Part shown: positions 1-7,536 of the stretch, piece after piece | How positions within the stretch are numbered: position 1 is the first letter of the stretch | Layout of the letters: each line of letters starts with the position of its first letter | Assembly: GCA_035550595.1 (NCBI GenBank) | Contig: DASZOV010000008.1 | Span: forward strand, 1-16,238 | Source: CALFMR01 sp035550595 | GTDB taxonomy: Bacteria; Acidobacteriota; Vicinamibacteria; Vicinamibacterales; SCN-69-37 | Length of the DNA stretch: 16,238 nt | Direction of reading: 5' to 3' | Program-made: the position numbers and the translations under genes | Notes under the pieces: generated by a model | The model's input: only the letters and a program-made list of their open reading frames with translations | Database searches by the model: none | Told to the model about the DNA's origin: nothing

Positions 1-624
1 ATGCAGTCGCAGTTCGGGCAGACGCCGCAGGTGAACGTCAACAACGACATGATCCGGCCGCTCCTGCAGAACGCGAGCGTGCTCGTCCTGTTCCTGCTGC
101 CGATGATCACGATGAAGACGTACTCGGAGGAAAAGCGGTCCGGCACGATCGAGCTGCTCCTCACCTCGCCGGTCACGGACACCGAGATCATCATCGGCAA
201 GTTCATCGGCGCCATGGGCCTTTACCTGGGCCTGCTCGTGGTCACGGCGATCTACGTCGCGATGCTGTTCGGGCTCGGGTCGCCGGAGTGGCGGCCGATC
301 CTGTCGGGCTATCTCGGCCTGCTCTTGCTCGGCGGCTGCTTCGTGGGCCTGGGGCTCTTCATCTCGAGCACGACGAAGAACCAGATGATGGCCGGCGCCG
401 CGACGTTCGTCGTCGCGCTGATGTTCTGGATCATCAGTTGGTTCGCCGACAGCGCCGGGACGACGGCGGGCGCCATCCTCAATTACCTGTCGATCACGCA
501 GCACTTCGACGACTTCGGCAAGGGCGTCATCGACACGAAGCACATCATTTATTACCTGAGCTTCATCGGCTTCACCTTGTTCCTCACGCTGAAGTCCGTT
601 GACACGGAACGGTGGAGGGGCTGA
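1..624 (+). CDS. ABC-2 type transporter permease, 5'-truncated by window edge
   Basis: This is the membrane-spanning subunit of an ABC transporter of the ABC-2 family, of the kind found with GldG-like proteins in Bacteroidota and Acidobacteriota. About 207 residues are visible. Hydrophobic helices lie near residues 22-38, 68-89, 99-120, 128-147 and 183-198. Between the first two is the characteristic cytoplasmic stretch KTYSEEKRSGTIELLLTSPV (residues 39-58), typical of ABC-2 permeases. Family members usually begin with an additional helix and total about 240 residues, so the ATG at base 1 is probably an internal Met and the gene starts upstream of the window. The stop at 622-624 is two bases before the start of the next gene, which indicates one transcript. 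The ATPase subunit is expected upstream. The transported substrate cannot be read from the sequence. Confidence 0.85.
   Translation: MQSQFGQTPQVNVNNDMIRPLLQNASVLVLFLLPMITMKTYSEEKRSGTIELLLTSPVTDTEIIIGKFIGAMGLYLGLLVVTAIYVAMLFGLGSPEWRPILSGYLGLLLLGGCFVGLGLFISSTTKNQMMAGAATFVVALMFWIISWFADSAGTTAGAILNYLSITQHFDDFGKGVIDTKHIIYYLSFIGFTLFLTLKSVDTERWRG
614..620 (+). promoter_or_regulatory. Ribosome binding site that fixes the GldG-like start at 627
   Basis: GGAGGGG at 614-620 sits six bases before the GTG at 627. An in-frame GTG at 612 is also possible, but it would lie upstream of and overlap this Shine-Dalgarno sequence. The site is inside the last codons of the permease, so translation of the two genes is probably coupled. 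Confidence 0.7.
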
Positions 625-626
625 CC

Positions 627-2222
627 GTGAAACGCGTCATTGGACTCATCGGTTGGCTGGCCGTCCTGCTCATCGTGGCGGCCGTGTTCCTGCGCTTCGC
701 GCGGCCGGATCTGCAGCCCTGGTCGCAGCGGCTCGCCATCGGCGGCCTCATCGTGATGGCGCTCTATGCGGCGACGCAGTGGCGCGACATCCTGCGCGCG
801 TTCCAGGGCCGCAACGTGAAGTACGGCTCGATGGCCGTGTCGAGCGTCGTGCTCGTGCTGGCGATCCTCGTCGCGATCAACTGGATCAGCTCGCGCGAGA
901 ACAAACGCTGGGACGTGACCGCCGCCGGCCAGTTCTCACTGTCGGATCAGACGAAGAAGATCCTGTCTGGTCTCAAACAGCCGCTCGCCATCCACGTCTT
1001 CTACCAGGGCAGCCCGCAGGACTATCGCGACCGGCTCGCCGAGTACAGCTACCAGTCGAAAGAGGTCACGGCCAACTACGTCGACGTCGATCGCAATCCG
1101 GTCGAGGCGCAGAAGTACGGCATCACGACGGTGCCGAGCTTCGTGCTGGAGTACGCGGGCCGCACCGAAAAAGCGAACGCGCCCGACGAGCAGACGATCA
1201 CGAACGCGTTGAAGAAGGTCGTCGAGGGCCAGGCGAAAAAGGTGTACTTCACGCAAGGCCACGGCGAGCGCGACCTGACGGCGTCGACGCCGCAGGGCTT
1301 CAGCGGGATTGCCGACGCGCTGAAGACCGACAACTTCGAGACCGCGCCGTTACAGCTCGTCCAGGCCGGTAAGGTGCCTGACGACGCGACGGTCGTTGTC
1401 ATCGCTGGGCCGAAGACGGACCTGCTTCAGCCGGAAGTCGACGCGCTGAAGGCCTATCTCGCGCGCGGCGGCAAGCTGGCGATTCTGCTCGATCCGCCCG
1501 ACAAGGCGACCGATCCGGAGCCGACCAATCTCATCGCGCTCGCGCACGACTGGGGCTTCGACATCGGCCGCAACATCGTCATCGACGCGAGCGGGCTCGG
1601 ACAACTGCTCGGCACGGACGCGTCGGTGCCGGTTGCGATGCCCGTGCAGCATCCGATCACGGACAACTTCCGCGTGATGACCGCGTTCCCGCTCGCGCGA
1701 TCAGTGACGCCGATTGACGGCGGCACGAACGGACACGTCGCCGAAAAAGTGCTGCAGACGCGGCCCGAGAGCTGGGCGGAAGCGGACATCAAGGATCTCT
1801 ACGCGACCGGCCGGCCCGAACGGAACCTCGACAAGGGCGACAAGGCCGGGCCGATCACGATCGCCGCGGCCGTGACCGCGCCAGCGACCGTGACGCCGCC
1901 TGCGCCGAAAGCCGCCGATGGCTCGACGCCCGCGCCGGCTGCCGATGCGCCGAAGCCAGAAACGCGCGTCGTCGTCGTGGGCGACAGCGACTTCGTGTCG
2001 AACAGCGCGCTCGGCATCCAGGGCAACCGCGAGATCTTCCTGAACATGGCGAACTGGCTCGCGCAACAGGAAGACCTCATCGCCATCCGCCCGAAAGATC
2101 CGCAGTCGCGCCCGCTCACGATGACCGACGACCAGGGCCGGATGATCTTCTGGCTGACGATGGTCATCATCCCCGCGTTCCTGTTCGGCGCTGGCGTGCG
2201 GATGTGGTGGAAGGGGCGGTAG
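627..2222 (+). CDS. GldG-like ABC transporter auxiliary protein (ABC_transp_aux family)
   Basis: A membrane-anchored, mostly extracytoplasmic partner of the ABC-2 permease encoded just upstream. With the GTG at 627 it is 531 residues. Three hydrophobic helices are near residues 3-23, 36-52 and 68-86, and a last one lies near the C-terminus (about 508-524). The large domain between them carries features of the GldG/ABC_transp_aux family. These include an early segment similar to FSLSDQTKKIL, a VYFTQGHGERD motif (about residues 205-215), and a Rossmann-like stretch with LLDPPD followed later by VVVGDSDFVSN. A Pro/Ala-rich linker (about 410-445) separates the domain from the C-terminal part. In gliding Bacteroidota GldG works with GldF and GldA, but outside that phylum its role is unknown, so gliding should not be assumed here. 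Family call is firm; function is inference. Confidence 0.85.
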   Translation: MKRVIGLIGWLAVLLIVAAVFLRFARPDLQPWSQRLAIGGLIVMALYAATQWRDILRAFQGRNVKYGSMAVSSVVLVLAILVAINWISSRENKRWDVTAAGQFSLSDQTKKILSGLKQPLAIHVFYQGSPQDYRDRLAEYSYQSKEVTANYVDVDRNPVEAQKYGITTVPSFVLEYAGRTEKANAPDEQTITNALKKVVEGQAKKVYFTQGHGERDLTASTPQGFSGIADALKTDNFETAPLQLVQAGKVPDDATVVVIAGPKTDLLQPEVDALKAYLARGGKLAILLDPPDKATDPEPTNLIALAHDWGFDIGRNIVIDASGLGQLLGTDASVPVAMPVQHPITDNFRVMTAFPLARSVTPIDGGTNGHVAEKVLQTRPESWAEADIKDLYATGRPERNLDKGDKAGPITIAAAVTAPATVTPPAPKAADGSTPAPAADAPKPETRVVVVGDSDFVSNSALGIQGNREIFLNMANWLAQQEDLIAIRPKDPQSRPLTMTDDQGRMIFWLTMVIIPAFLFGAGVRMWWKGR

Positions 2223-2225
2223 GGC

Positions 2226-2293
2226 AAGTTGGAAGTTCGAAGACAGAAGCCAGAAGCAGGGTCGTGAGTCAACTTCGAACTTTGAACTTCGAA
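2226..2293 (+). repeat. Imperfect inverted repeat in the spacer, member of a dispersed family
   Basis: The spacer between the GldG-like and DUF4340 genes (2223-2346) has a left arm at 2226-2242 (AAGTTGGAAGTTCGAAG) and a right arm at 2273-2289 that is its reverse complement at 15 of 17 positions, with a 30-base loop. The left part, beginning GGCAAGTT right after the stop codon, recurs near 5342 and, inverted, near 11767. The CTTCGAACTT part recurs at 11584-11617. Only the last 10-15 bases of the spacer look like a ribosome binding site. Confidence 0.7.
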
Positions 2294-2346
2294 ATGGTTC
2301 CCGGTTCATGGGCGACTGAGCGTCGGAACGGATAGAGAAGGACATC

Positions 2347-3717
2347 ATGCGAGGCGGGAAGTCACTGCTCGTGCTCCTGATCGTCGCGCTCGGGCTGGGC
2401 GCGTACATCTACTTCGTCGAATCGAAGCGGGACGTCGATGACACGGCGAAGAAGGACAAGGTGTTCGCCGTCCAGGCCGGATCGATCGACGAGATCACCA
2501 TCCGATCCGCCAGCGGCGACGAGACGACGCTGAAGAAGACGGGCACCGACTGGGCGGTGACCGCGCCCGTGCAGGCGCCGGCCGATCAGTCGACCGCGAG
2601 CTCCATTGCGTCCACGATCGAAACGCTCGACATCCAGAACTCGCTCGAGGACAACCCGCCGTCCGTCACGCAGTACGGACTCGACCCGGCACGCTTCAGC
2701 GTGACGTTCAAGGCCAAGGGCGACCAGACGTCACACCGCCTCGACGTCGGCAACAAGACGCCCACCGGCTCCGATCTCTACGCGCGCGTCGGCGGCCAGC
2801 CTAAGCTGTTCCTCATCTCCGGATACCTCGAAGACACGTTGAACCGCACGACGTTCGACCTGCGCAACAAGACGGCGCTGACGTTCGATCGCGATCAGGT
2901 GACGACGATCACGCTCGATCACGCCGGCTCGCCCGCGGTCACGCTGACGAAGTCGGGCGCCGACTGGCGCCTGAGCGCGCCGGTTCAGACGGCCGCGGAT
3001 CTCGACTCGGTCAACACGCTCCTCAGCCGACTCTCGGGCGAGCAGATGAAGGCCATCGTCGCCGGCGACACCGCCGCGCCGACGCCGGCCGACCTGAAGA
3101 AATACGGCCTCGACAAGCCGCAGGCGACCGTCACGCTCGGCGCCGGCTCGACGCGCGCGGCGCTCGCGATCGGCGCGAAGAAAGATGACGGCACGCTGTA
3201 CGCGCGCGACCTGTCGCGGCCGCTCGTCTTCACCGTCGACGCGACGCTCGCCGCCGACCTCGAGAAGAAGCCGCAGGACTTTCGTGTGAAGGACGTCTTC
3301 GCGTTCCGCTCGTACTCGGCGCTCGGCGTGGACGTCACGCGCGCCGGTACGACGTATTCGTTCGCGAAGTCGACCGGCGCGCCGGCAAAGGGCGAGACGA
3401 CACCAACCGATGTCTGGAAGGAAACCAAGCCGGAAGCCAAGGACGTGAACACGACCGGCTTCACGGACTTCCTCAACTCGATCTCGTCGCTCCGCGCGTC
3501 GTCGTTCGTCGATCATCCGCTCGCCAAGGGCGACGACGTCGTCATCGCCGCGCGGTCGGGCGATGCGGCCAAGCCAGTGAGCGAACGCGTGACGCTGCGC
3601 AAGTCTGGCGACGTCGTGCAGGCCATCGTCGACGGACAGCCGGGCGCGGCCGTCGTGTCGACGCCGGATTTCGACAAGGCGATGGGGCAGTTCAAGGAGC
3701 TGACGGGCACCAAGTGA
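2347..3717 (+). CDS. DUF4340 domain-containing protein with a duplicated domain
   Basis: A 456-residue protein with one N-terminal helix (residues 6-23) followed by a soluble, probably periplasmic body. The start is supported by GAGAAGGA at 2335-2342, four bases before the ATG. DUF4340 proteins commonly sit next to GldG-like ABC auxiliary proteins, as here, but no biochemical role is known. The body contains two copies of the same module. TGTDWAVTAPVQAPAD (65-80) matches SGADWRLSAPVQTAAD (203-218). QYGLDPARFSVT (109-120) matches KYGLDKPQATVT (252-263). SDLYARVGG (142-150) matches GTLYARDLS (282-290). Each is followed by a hydrophobic strand and a helix. A third, less similar part covers residues 330-456. 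Its stop overlaps the next start by four bases, so it is co-translated with the PBP4 gene. I infer that it is an extracytoplasmic scaffold or substrate-contacting part of the ABC system. Confidence 0.85.
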   Translation: MRGGKSLLVLLIVALGLGAYIYFVESKRDVDDTAKKDKVFAVQAGSIDEITIRSASGDETTLKKTGTDWAVTAPVQAPADQSTASSIASTIETLDIQNSLEDNPPSVTQYGLDPARFSVTFKAKGDQTSHRLDVGNKTPTGSDLYARVGGQPKLFLISGYLEDTLNRTTFDLRNKTALTFDRDQVTTITLDHAGSPAVTLTKSGADWRLSAPVQTAADLDSVNTLLSRLSGEQMKAIVAGDTAAPTPADLKKYGLDKPQATVTLGAGSTRAALAIGAKKDDGTLYARDLSRPLVFTVDATLAADLEKKPQDFRVKDVFAFRSYSALGVDVTRAGTTYSFAKSTGAPAKGETTPTDVWKETKPEAKDVNTTGFTDFLNSISSLRASSFVDHPLAKGDDVVIAARSGDAAKPVSERVTLRKSGDVVQAIVDGQPGAAVVSTPDFDKAMGQFKELTGTK

Positions 3718-5306
3718 CGGTGACGGCCCGCGTCGCCGTCGCGGCGATTGCCTGCGCGGCCTCCGCGTGCCTGGCGGCGCCTGCGGCGCGGCCGCCCGCG
3801 TCCGTCCCGATTGGATCCGCGGCCGCGGGTGTCTCGACGTCCGCGGCAGTTCCCGGCGAGACGGCTAGTCGCGTCACGCCGCTGGGGCTCACACCCGGCG
3901 CGACGCCTTCACGCACACAATTTGAATCGGACCTCGACGCCATCTTCCGTGCGCCTATCCTCGCGCGCGCCGTCGTCGGCGCGCGCATCGCATCGCTCGA
4001 TTCGGGCCGCGTGCTCTACTCGCTCAATCCCGACACGCTGGTCATGCCGGCGTCGAACCTCAAGATCCTGACCGTGGCCGTCGCGGCCGAGCGACTGGGC
4101 TGGGACTACCGCTACGAGACGCGCCTCGAAGCTGCTGGCACGATCGACGCGGACGGCACGCTCCACGGCGATCTCATCGTCACCGGCACCGGCGATCCGT
4201 CGATCGGATCGCAGGACGCGGGACCGGCGGCGCTGTTCTTCGAGTGGGCGGACGACCTGCGACGCGCGGGCATTCGACGCGTCGACGGGCGCTTGATCGG
4301 CGACGACAACGCGTTCAGCGACGAGACGCTGGGCGCGGGATGGGCGTGGGACTATCTCGCCGCGGGCTACGCGGCTCCGGCGGGCGCACTCAACTACAAC
4401 GAGAACGTCGCGGTCGTACACATCGCGCACGGCCCGACAGCCGGCGCGCCAGCGACCGTGTCACTGACGCCGCCCGGCCACGGACTGACGGTCGTCAACC
4501 GCGTCGTCACCGCCGCGGCGCGCGCGGGAGCCGTGATCGAGTTGTCGCGAGCGCCTGGGAGCGCGAATCTGATCGTGACCGGATCGGTGCCGCTCGATGG
4601 TCCGCCGCTCGTGCGCACGGCCGCCGTCGACAACCCGACGCACTACTTCGTCGAGGCGTTGCGGCTCGCGCTCGCCAGCCGTGGCATCGTCGTCGCCAAT
4701 GGCGCGTGGGACATCGACGATGTGACAGCGCCCGTCGCCGCGGGTGCGCGGCAACTCATCGCGCGACGCGAGTCCGCGCCGCTCTCGTCGCTCGCCGGCT
4801 ACGCGATGAAAGTGAGCCAGAACTTCTATGGCGAGACGTTCTTCCGCACGCTCGGACGGACGTCGTCCACGCCTGCATCAGCGGAGGGCGGACGCGCAGC
4901 CGTACGCGACACGCTCAGCGCCTGGGGTGTGCCCGACGATGCGTACGTGATGAACGACGGATCGGGACTCTCGCGCTACGACTACGCGAGCGCGGCGGCC
5001 ATCGTGCAGGTGCTCGCGCACGTCTGGCACGACGAGCGACTGCGCGGCCCCTTCGCCGCGGCGCTGCCTGTCGCCGGCCACGACGGCACGCTCGCCGCTC
5101 GCATGAAGGGTGGCACGCTCGACCGGCGTGTGCAGGGCAAGACCGGAACGATCTCCAACGCCCGCGCGCTGTCCGGCTACCTCACGCGCGCGAATGGCGA
5201 GCACGTCGCGTTCTCGATCATCGTGAACAACTACACGGCGTCCAATGCACAGGTGGACGCCGTGGTCGAACGCGCGCTCGCGAAGGTCGAACAAAGCCAC
5301 CCGTAG
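3714..5306 (+). CDS. dacB: D-alanyl-D-alanine carboxypeptidase/endopeptidase, PBP4 type (peptidase S13)
   Basis: A periplasmic low-molecular-weight penicillin-binding protein that trims the terminal D-Ala of the stem peptide and/or cuts D-Ala-mDAP cross-links in peptidoglycan. All three serine-enzyme motifs are present. SxxK is SNLK with nucleophile Ser114 and Lys117, SxN is SQN at 368-370, and KTG is at 476-478. The family stretches NDGSGLSR (414-421) and AGHDGTLAARM (454-464) are also present. At 530 residues it is slightly longer than E. coli PBP4 and has the expected insertion between SxxK and SxN. The N-terminus (AVAAIACAASACLAAPAA, residues 8-25) is a signal peptide. Cys19 sits in a weak lipobox-like context, so lipidation is possible but not convincing. 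The GTG at 3714 overlaps the DUF4340 stop as GTGA; another GTG at 3720 is an alternative start. The stop codon TAG lies inside a dispersed repeat. Confidence 0.93.
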   Translation: MTVTARVAVAAIACAASACLAAPAARPPASVPIGSAAAGVSTSAAVPGETASRVTPLGLTPGATPSRTQFESDLDAIFRAPILARAVVGARIASLDSGRVLYSLNPDTLVMPASNLKILTVAVAAERLGWDYRYETRLEAAGTIDADGTLHGDLIVTGTGDPSIGSQDAGPAALFFEWADDLRRAGIRRVDGRLIGDDNAFSDETLGAGWAWDYLAAGYAAPAGALNYNENVAVVHIAHGPTAGAPATVSLTPPGHGLTVVNRVVTAAARAGAVIELSRAPGSANLIVTGSVPLDGPPLVRTAAVDNPTHYFVEALRLALASRGIVVANGAWDIDDVTAPVAAGARQLIARRESAPLSSLAGYAMKVSQNFYGETFFRTLGRTSSTPASAEGGRAAVRDTLSAWGVPDDAYVMNDGSGLSRYDYASAAAIVQVLAHVWHDERLRGPFAAALPVAGHDGTLAARMKGGTLDRRVQGKTGTISNARALSGYLTRANGEHVAFSIIVNNYTASNAQVDAVVERALAKVEQSHP

Positions 5307-5328
5307 GGGCGGCCCCCCGTGGCCGCCC
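5302..5328 (+). repeat. Short palindromic repeat, copy 1, supplying the dacB stop codon
   Basis: A 27-base element beginning CGTAGGGGCGGCC and ending GTGGCCGCCC. It contains perfect 8-base arms GGGCGGCC (5307-5314) and GGCCGCCC (5321-5328) around a six-base loop. It matches 7661-7687 at 26 of 27 positions. The TAG at its left end is the stop codon of the PBP4 gene, so the element abuts or has replaced the original 3' end. GC-rich stems of this size can act as transcript 3'-end stabilisers; no T-tract follows. Confidence 0.8.
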
Positions 5329-5340
5329 GCGAAGCTTCGA

Positions 5341-5366
5341 CAAGGTAGAAGTTCGAAGCCAGAAGT
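5341..5366 (+). repeat. Dispersed repeat copy (GTTCGAAGCCAGAAG family)
   Basis: CAAGGTAGAAGTTCGAAGCC followed by AGAAG. It is closely similar to 2224-2257 (CAAGTTGGAAGTTCGAAGAC) and, on the opposite strand, to 11741-11767. It lies 36 bases after the dacB stop. It has no coding potential; its role is unknown. Confidence 0.65.
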
Positions 5367-5388
5367 GGGTTCCAGGTTCTACACCTGA

Positions 5389-5510
5389 CTCGCGCGAAGA
5401 CGCGAAGACGCGAAGGATCTATTTGGAGCCCTGGGCCTGAAGGTTCAGGGCTCCGCAAGAACAAGTCAAGACAAGTTGTCTTCTTCGCGATCTTCGCGCC
5501 TTCGCGCGAG
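5389..5510. repeat. Composite palindromic element between convergent genes
   Basis: The left arm (5389-5416) is CTCGCGCGAAG followed by two further CGCGAAG units. The right arm (5483-5510, ending CCTTCGCGCGAG) is its reverse complement, with one substitution and one single-base indel. Between them lies a perfect 9-bp hairpin (5425-5454). The same arm sequence recurs at 11711-11738 (26 of 28 positions match 5483-5510) and in short form at 7641-7659. The element fills most of the convergent spacer 5307-5529 and may end transcription from both sides, but no T-tracts are visible. Confidence 0.75.
5425..5454. terminator. Candidate bidirectional terminator hairpin
   Basis: Perfect 9-bp arms GGAGCCCTG (5425-5433) and CAGGGCTCC (5446-5454) with a 12-base loop, placed between the convergent dacB and NirK-fusion genes. 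A diverged copy lies at 7702-7735. There is no adjacent poly-T run in either direction, so intrinsic termination is uncertain; the position is the main argument. Confidence 0.4.
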
Positions 5511-5529
5511 ACCCGTTGTTTCGCACGCC

Positions 5530-7536
5530 TTACTTCCCCGCCCCCTTCGCGCGCACGGCTTTCACCTGATCGGCGGTGACGAGCTTGCCCTGGTTGTCCC
5601 AGGACGTACGTTCGTGGTTGACGATATCCGCGACGTCGGCGTCGCTGAGCGCCGAGCCGAACGGAGGCATCACGGTGGGATACGTCACGCCGTCGATCAC
5701 CTCGCCGGACAGGCCGTTCAACACGACGCTGATGTGCTTGGTCGGATCGGGATCCAGCACGACAGCGTTGCCTTTCAACGCCGGGAAGGTGGCGGTCAGG
5801 CCCATGCCCGTGGTCTGGTGGCACGCGACGCACGTGTTCGCGTACAGCGTGGCGCCGTGAGCGGGATCGAATTTGTACGGACCAGACGATGCCGCGGCAT
5901 TCGCTGGCGCGGCAGCCGGCGCAGTCACTGGGGCCGCGGGCCCGGGAGCGGCGGAGGTCACGGGCGGCTTGGCTGTCTGCTGACCGACGGCCAGGATGCC
6001 TTGCGCGCCGATCATCGCGTGCGCCATGTCGTGGTCCACGAAGGGATACTGCCCCGGCTCGTCCATCACCAGATCGAAGACGGCTCCGGCACCCGGCCCG
6101 ACCGTGTAGGTGGACACGCCACTCAACGCATGCGCCGGATCGCCATCGGGATAGACCTTGTCGAAGATCGCGCCGATCACGTGGAACGAGCTCCACAGGC
6201 TCGGACCGGCGTTCACGAGATAGAGGCGCACGCGGCCGCCAGGCGTCGCGGACAGCGGGTGATCCTTGTACTGAAACGCCGCGCCGTTGAAGACCACCTC
6301 GTCCGGCTTCTCGTCGAGCATCTTCTGGTAGTCGCCTCCCATCGTCGTGCCCGACACCTGCTGCGTGTACCACTCGCCCTGCACCAGCACGTAGCTTTCT
6401 GACGCCGGCGGCAGCGGCGTCGCGGGATCGACGACGATCGCGCCGTACATGCCGTTGCCGATGTGCAGCAGCACCGGCGGCGTGCCGCAGTGATACAGGA
6501 ACGCACCCGGCACCTTCGCGACGAACGAGTAGGTGATCGACTCGTTCGGCATCAGCTCCACGTAGTGCAGGCTCGGCGGCGTCATCGCCGAGTGGAAGTC
6601 CAGCGAGTGCTGCATCGTGCCGTGATTGGTGAAGGTGACGTCCACCGTCTGACCCTGGCGCACGTGGATGACCGGTCCGGGCACGGTGTCGTCGAACGTC
6701 CACGCCTGATACTCGACGCCGCTGGCGATTTCCACCGCGTGATCGGTCGCCGCGATCGTGACCTTGACGACGGGGCCGGGCTCGAGCGGCGGCAGGCTCG
6801 CGTCGTGAGCGTTTCCAATCGGCTTGGTGGACGCGAGCGACAGCGGCGACACGGCGGCAGCCGCGGCCGCTGGCGTCGGCGGGCGCACGTGCAGGCTGCT
6901 GTGCAGGCTCGCGATGAGGAAGAACACCAGCACGGCAATGCCGACGAGCGCCGGTCCCTGCACGCGCCACGAGACCGGATGCACCGTCTCGGGCAGCGCG
7001 TCTCGCCGCCATTCGGACACCCACCGCCAACCTGGCCAGCGCTTCTCGACGTAGTAGTCGAGGCTGTAGAGACTCGGCCCCGATCCGCTGTTGATCACCG
7101 CGAGCGCGATGAACACCAGTACGTAGACGATGCCGGCGCCCATGTTGGTGGCGCCGACCGTGTACGGACCGCCGAAGCCCTCGGCCGTGCTCCAGATCAA
7201 CAGGCTGAACAGCGCGCCGACGACGTAGGTGGTCTTGCGCGCGAAGCCCAGCACCAGCGCCGCGGCCAGCACGGTCTCGATGATTCGCGTGCTCCACACG
7301 AACAGGTCGGCGTGCGGCGTGACGACCGCAATCCAGGCGTTGAACCACCACGCCAGCCAGCCGGGCTGCCCGTCGGCGGCGTTGTGCAGATAGCCGACGT
7401 AGTGGACCGCGAAATCGGACGTCCAGGTGAAGGCGGCGTCGGCCACCCAGATCAGGCCGAAGGCGACCCGCAGCGCGGTCCTCGCCATGGCCGGCCACGC
7501 CTCGGCAAGAGGTTCAGGGACCCGCTCTCGTGACAT
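5530..7536 (-). CDS. Fusion protein: DoxD/DoxX-like membrane module, copper nitrite reductase core (NirK-type), C-terminal cytochrome c
   Basis: A 668-residue three-part redox protein. Residues 1-150 form a DoxD/DoxX-like four-helix module (helices about 18-36, 84-100, 102-117, 133-149; motif GFGGPYTVGATNMG), and a fifth helix lies at 194-212. Residues 255-515 are two cupredoxin domains of the copper nitrite reductase type. Type 1 copper ligands are His310, Cys350, His358 and Met363; type 2 ligands are His315, His349 and His502; the catalytic pair is Asp313 and His452. After an Ala/Pro linker (520-550) comes a cytochrome c domain with CVACH (569-573) and probable axial Met623. Five helices would leave both redox parts in the periplasm. 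NirK enzymes reduce nitrite to nitric oxide, and some carry a C-terminal cytochrome donor. The Cys-His spacing of the type 1 loop is one residue shorter than in classical NirK, so substrate remains an inference. ATG at 7536 has GGAG about eight bases upstream; Met17 is a possible alternative start. It is not obviously in an operon. Confidence 0.85.
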   Translation of the reverse strand: MSRERVPEPLAEAWPAMARTALRVAFGLIWVADAAFTWTSDFAVHYVGYLHNAADGQPGWLAWWFNAWIAVVTPHADLFVWSTRIIETVLAAALVLGFARKTTYVVGALFSLLIWSTAEGFGGPYTVGATNMGAGIVYVLVFIALAVINSGSGPSLYSLDYYVEKRWPGWRWVSEWRRDALPETVHPVSWRVQGPALVGIAVLVFFLIASLHSSLHVRPPTPAAAAAAVSPLSLASTKPIGNAHDASLPPLEPGPVVKVTIAATDHAVEIASGVEYQAWTFDDTVPGPVIHVRQGQTVDVTFTNHGTMQHSLDFHSAMTPPSLHYVELMPNESITYSFVAKVPGAFLYHCGTPPVLLHIGNGMYGAIVVDPATPLPPASESYVLVQGEWYTQQVSGTTMGGDYQKMLDEKPDEVVFNGAAFQYKDHPLSATPGGRVRLYLVNAGPSLWSSFHVIGAIFDKVYPDGDPAHALSGVSTYTVGPGAGAVFDLVMDEPGQYPFVDHDMAHAMIGAQGILAVGQQTAKPPVTSAAPGPAAPVTAPAAAPANAAASSGPYKFDPAHGATLYANTCVACHQTTGMGLTATFPALKGNAVVLDPDPTKHISVVLNGLSGEVIDGVTYPTVMPPFGSALSDADVADIVNHERTSWDNQGKLVTADQVKAVRAKGAGK

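Noticed and set aside
627..2222. Thioredoxin-like activity in the GldG-like protein (TTVPSFVL stretch)
   Set aside because: The TVP-like segment resembles a thioredoxin cis-Pro loop, but there is no CxxC motif; it is part of the ABC auxiliary domain.
3714..3800. PBP4 protein as a lipoprotein (Cys19)
   Set aside because: Context before Cys19 is ASA rather than a proper L-x-(A/G)-C lipobox; an ordinary signal peptide explains it as well.
5389..5510. CRISPR-like array
   Set aside because: The repeated CGCGAAG units are short and directly adjacent or inverted, with no regular unique spacers and no cas genes.
5231..7498. 755-codon - strand open frame overlapping the NirK fusion
   Set aside because: Out-of-frame shadow, Arg-rich, no domain; its downstream part is a translation of the palindromic spacer repeats (reads like SREGAKIAKK).
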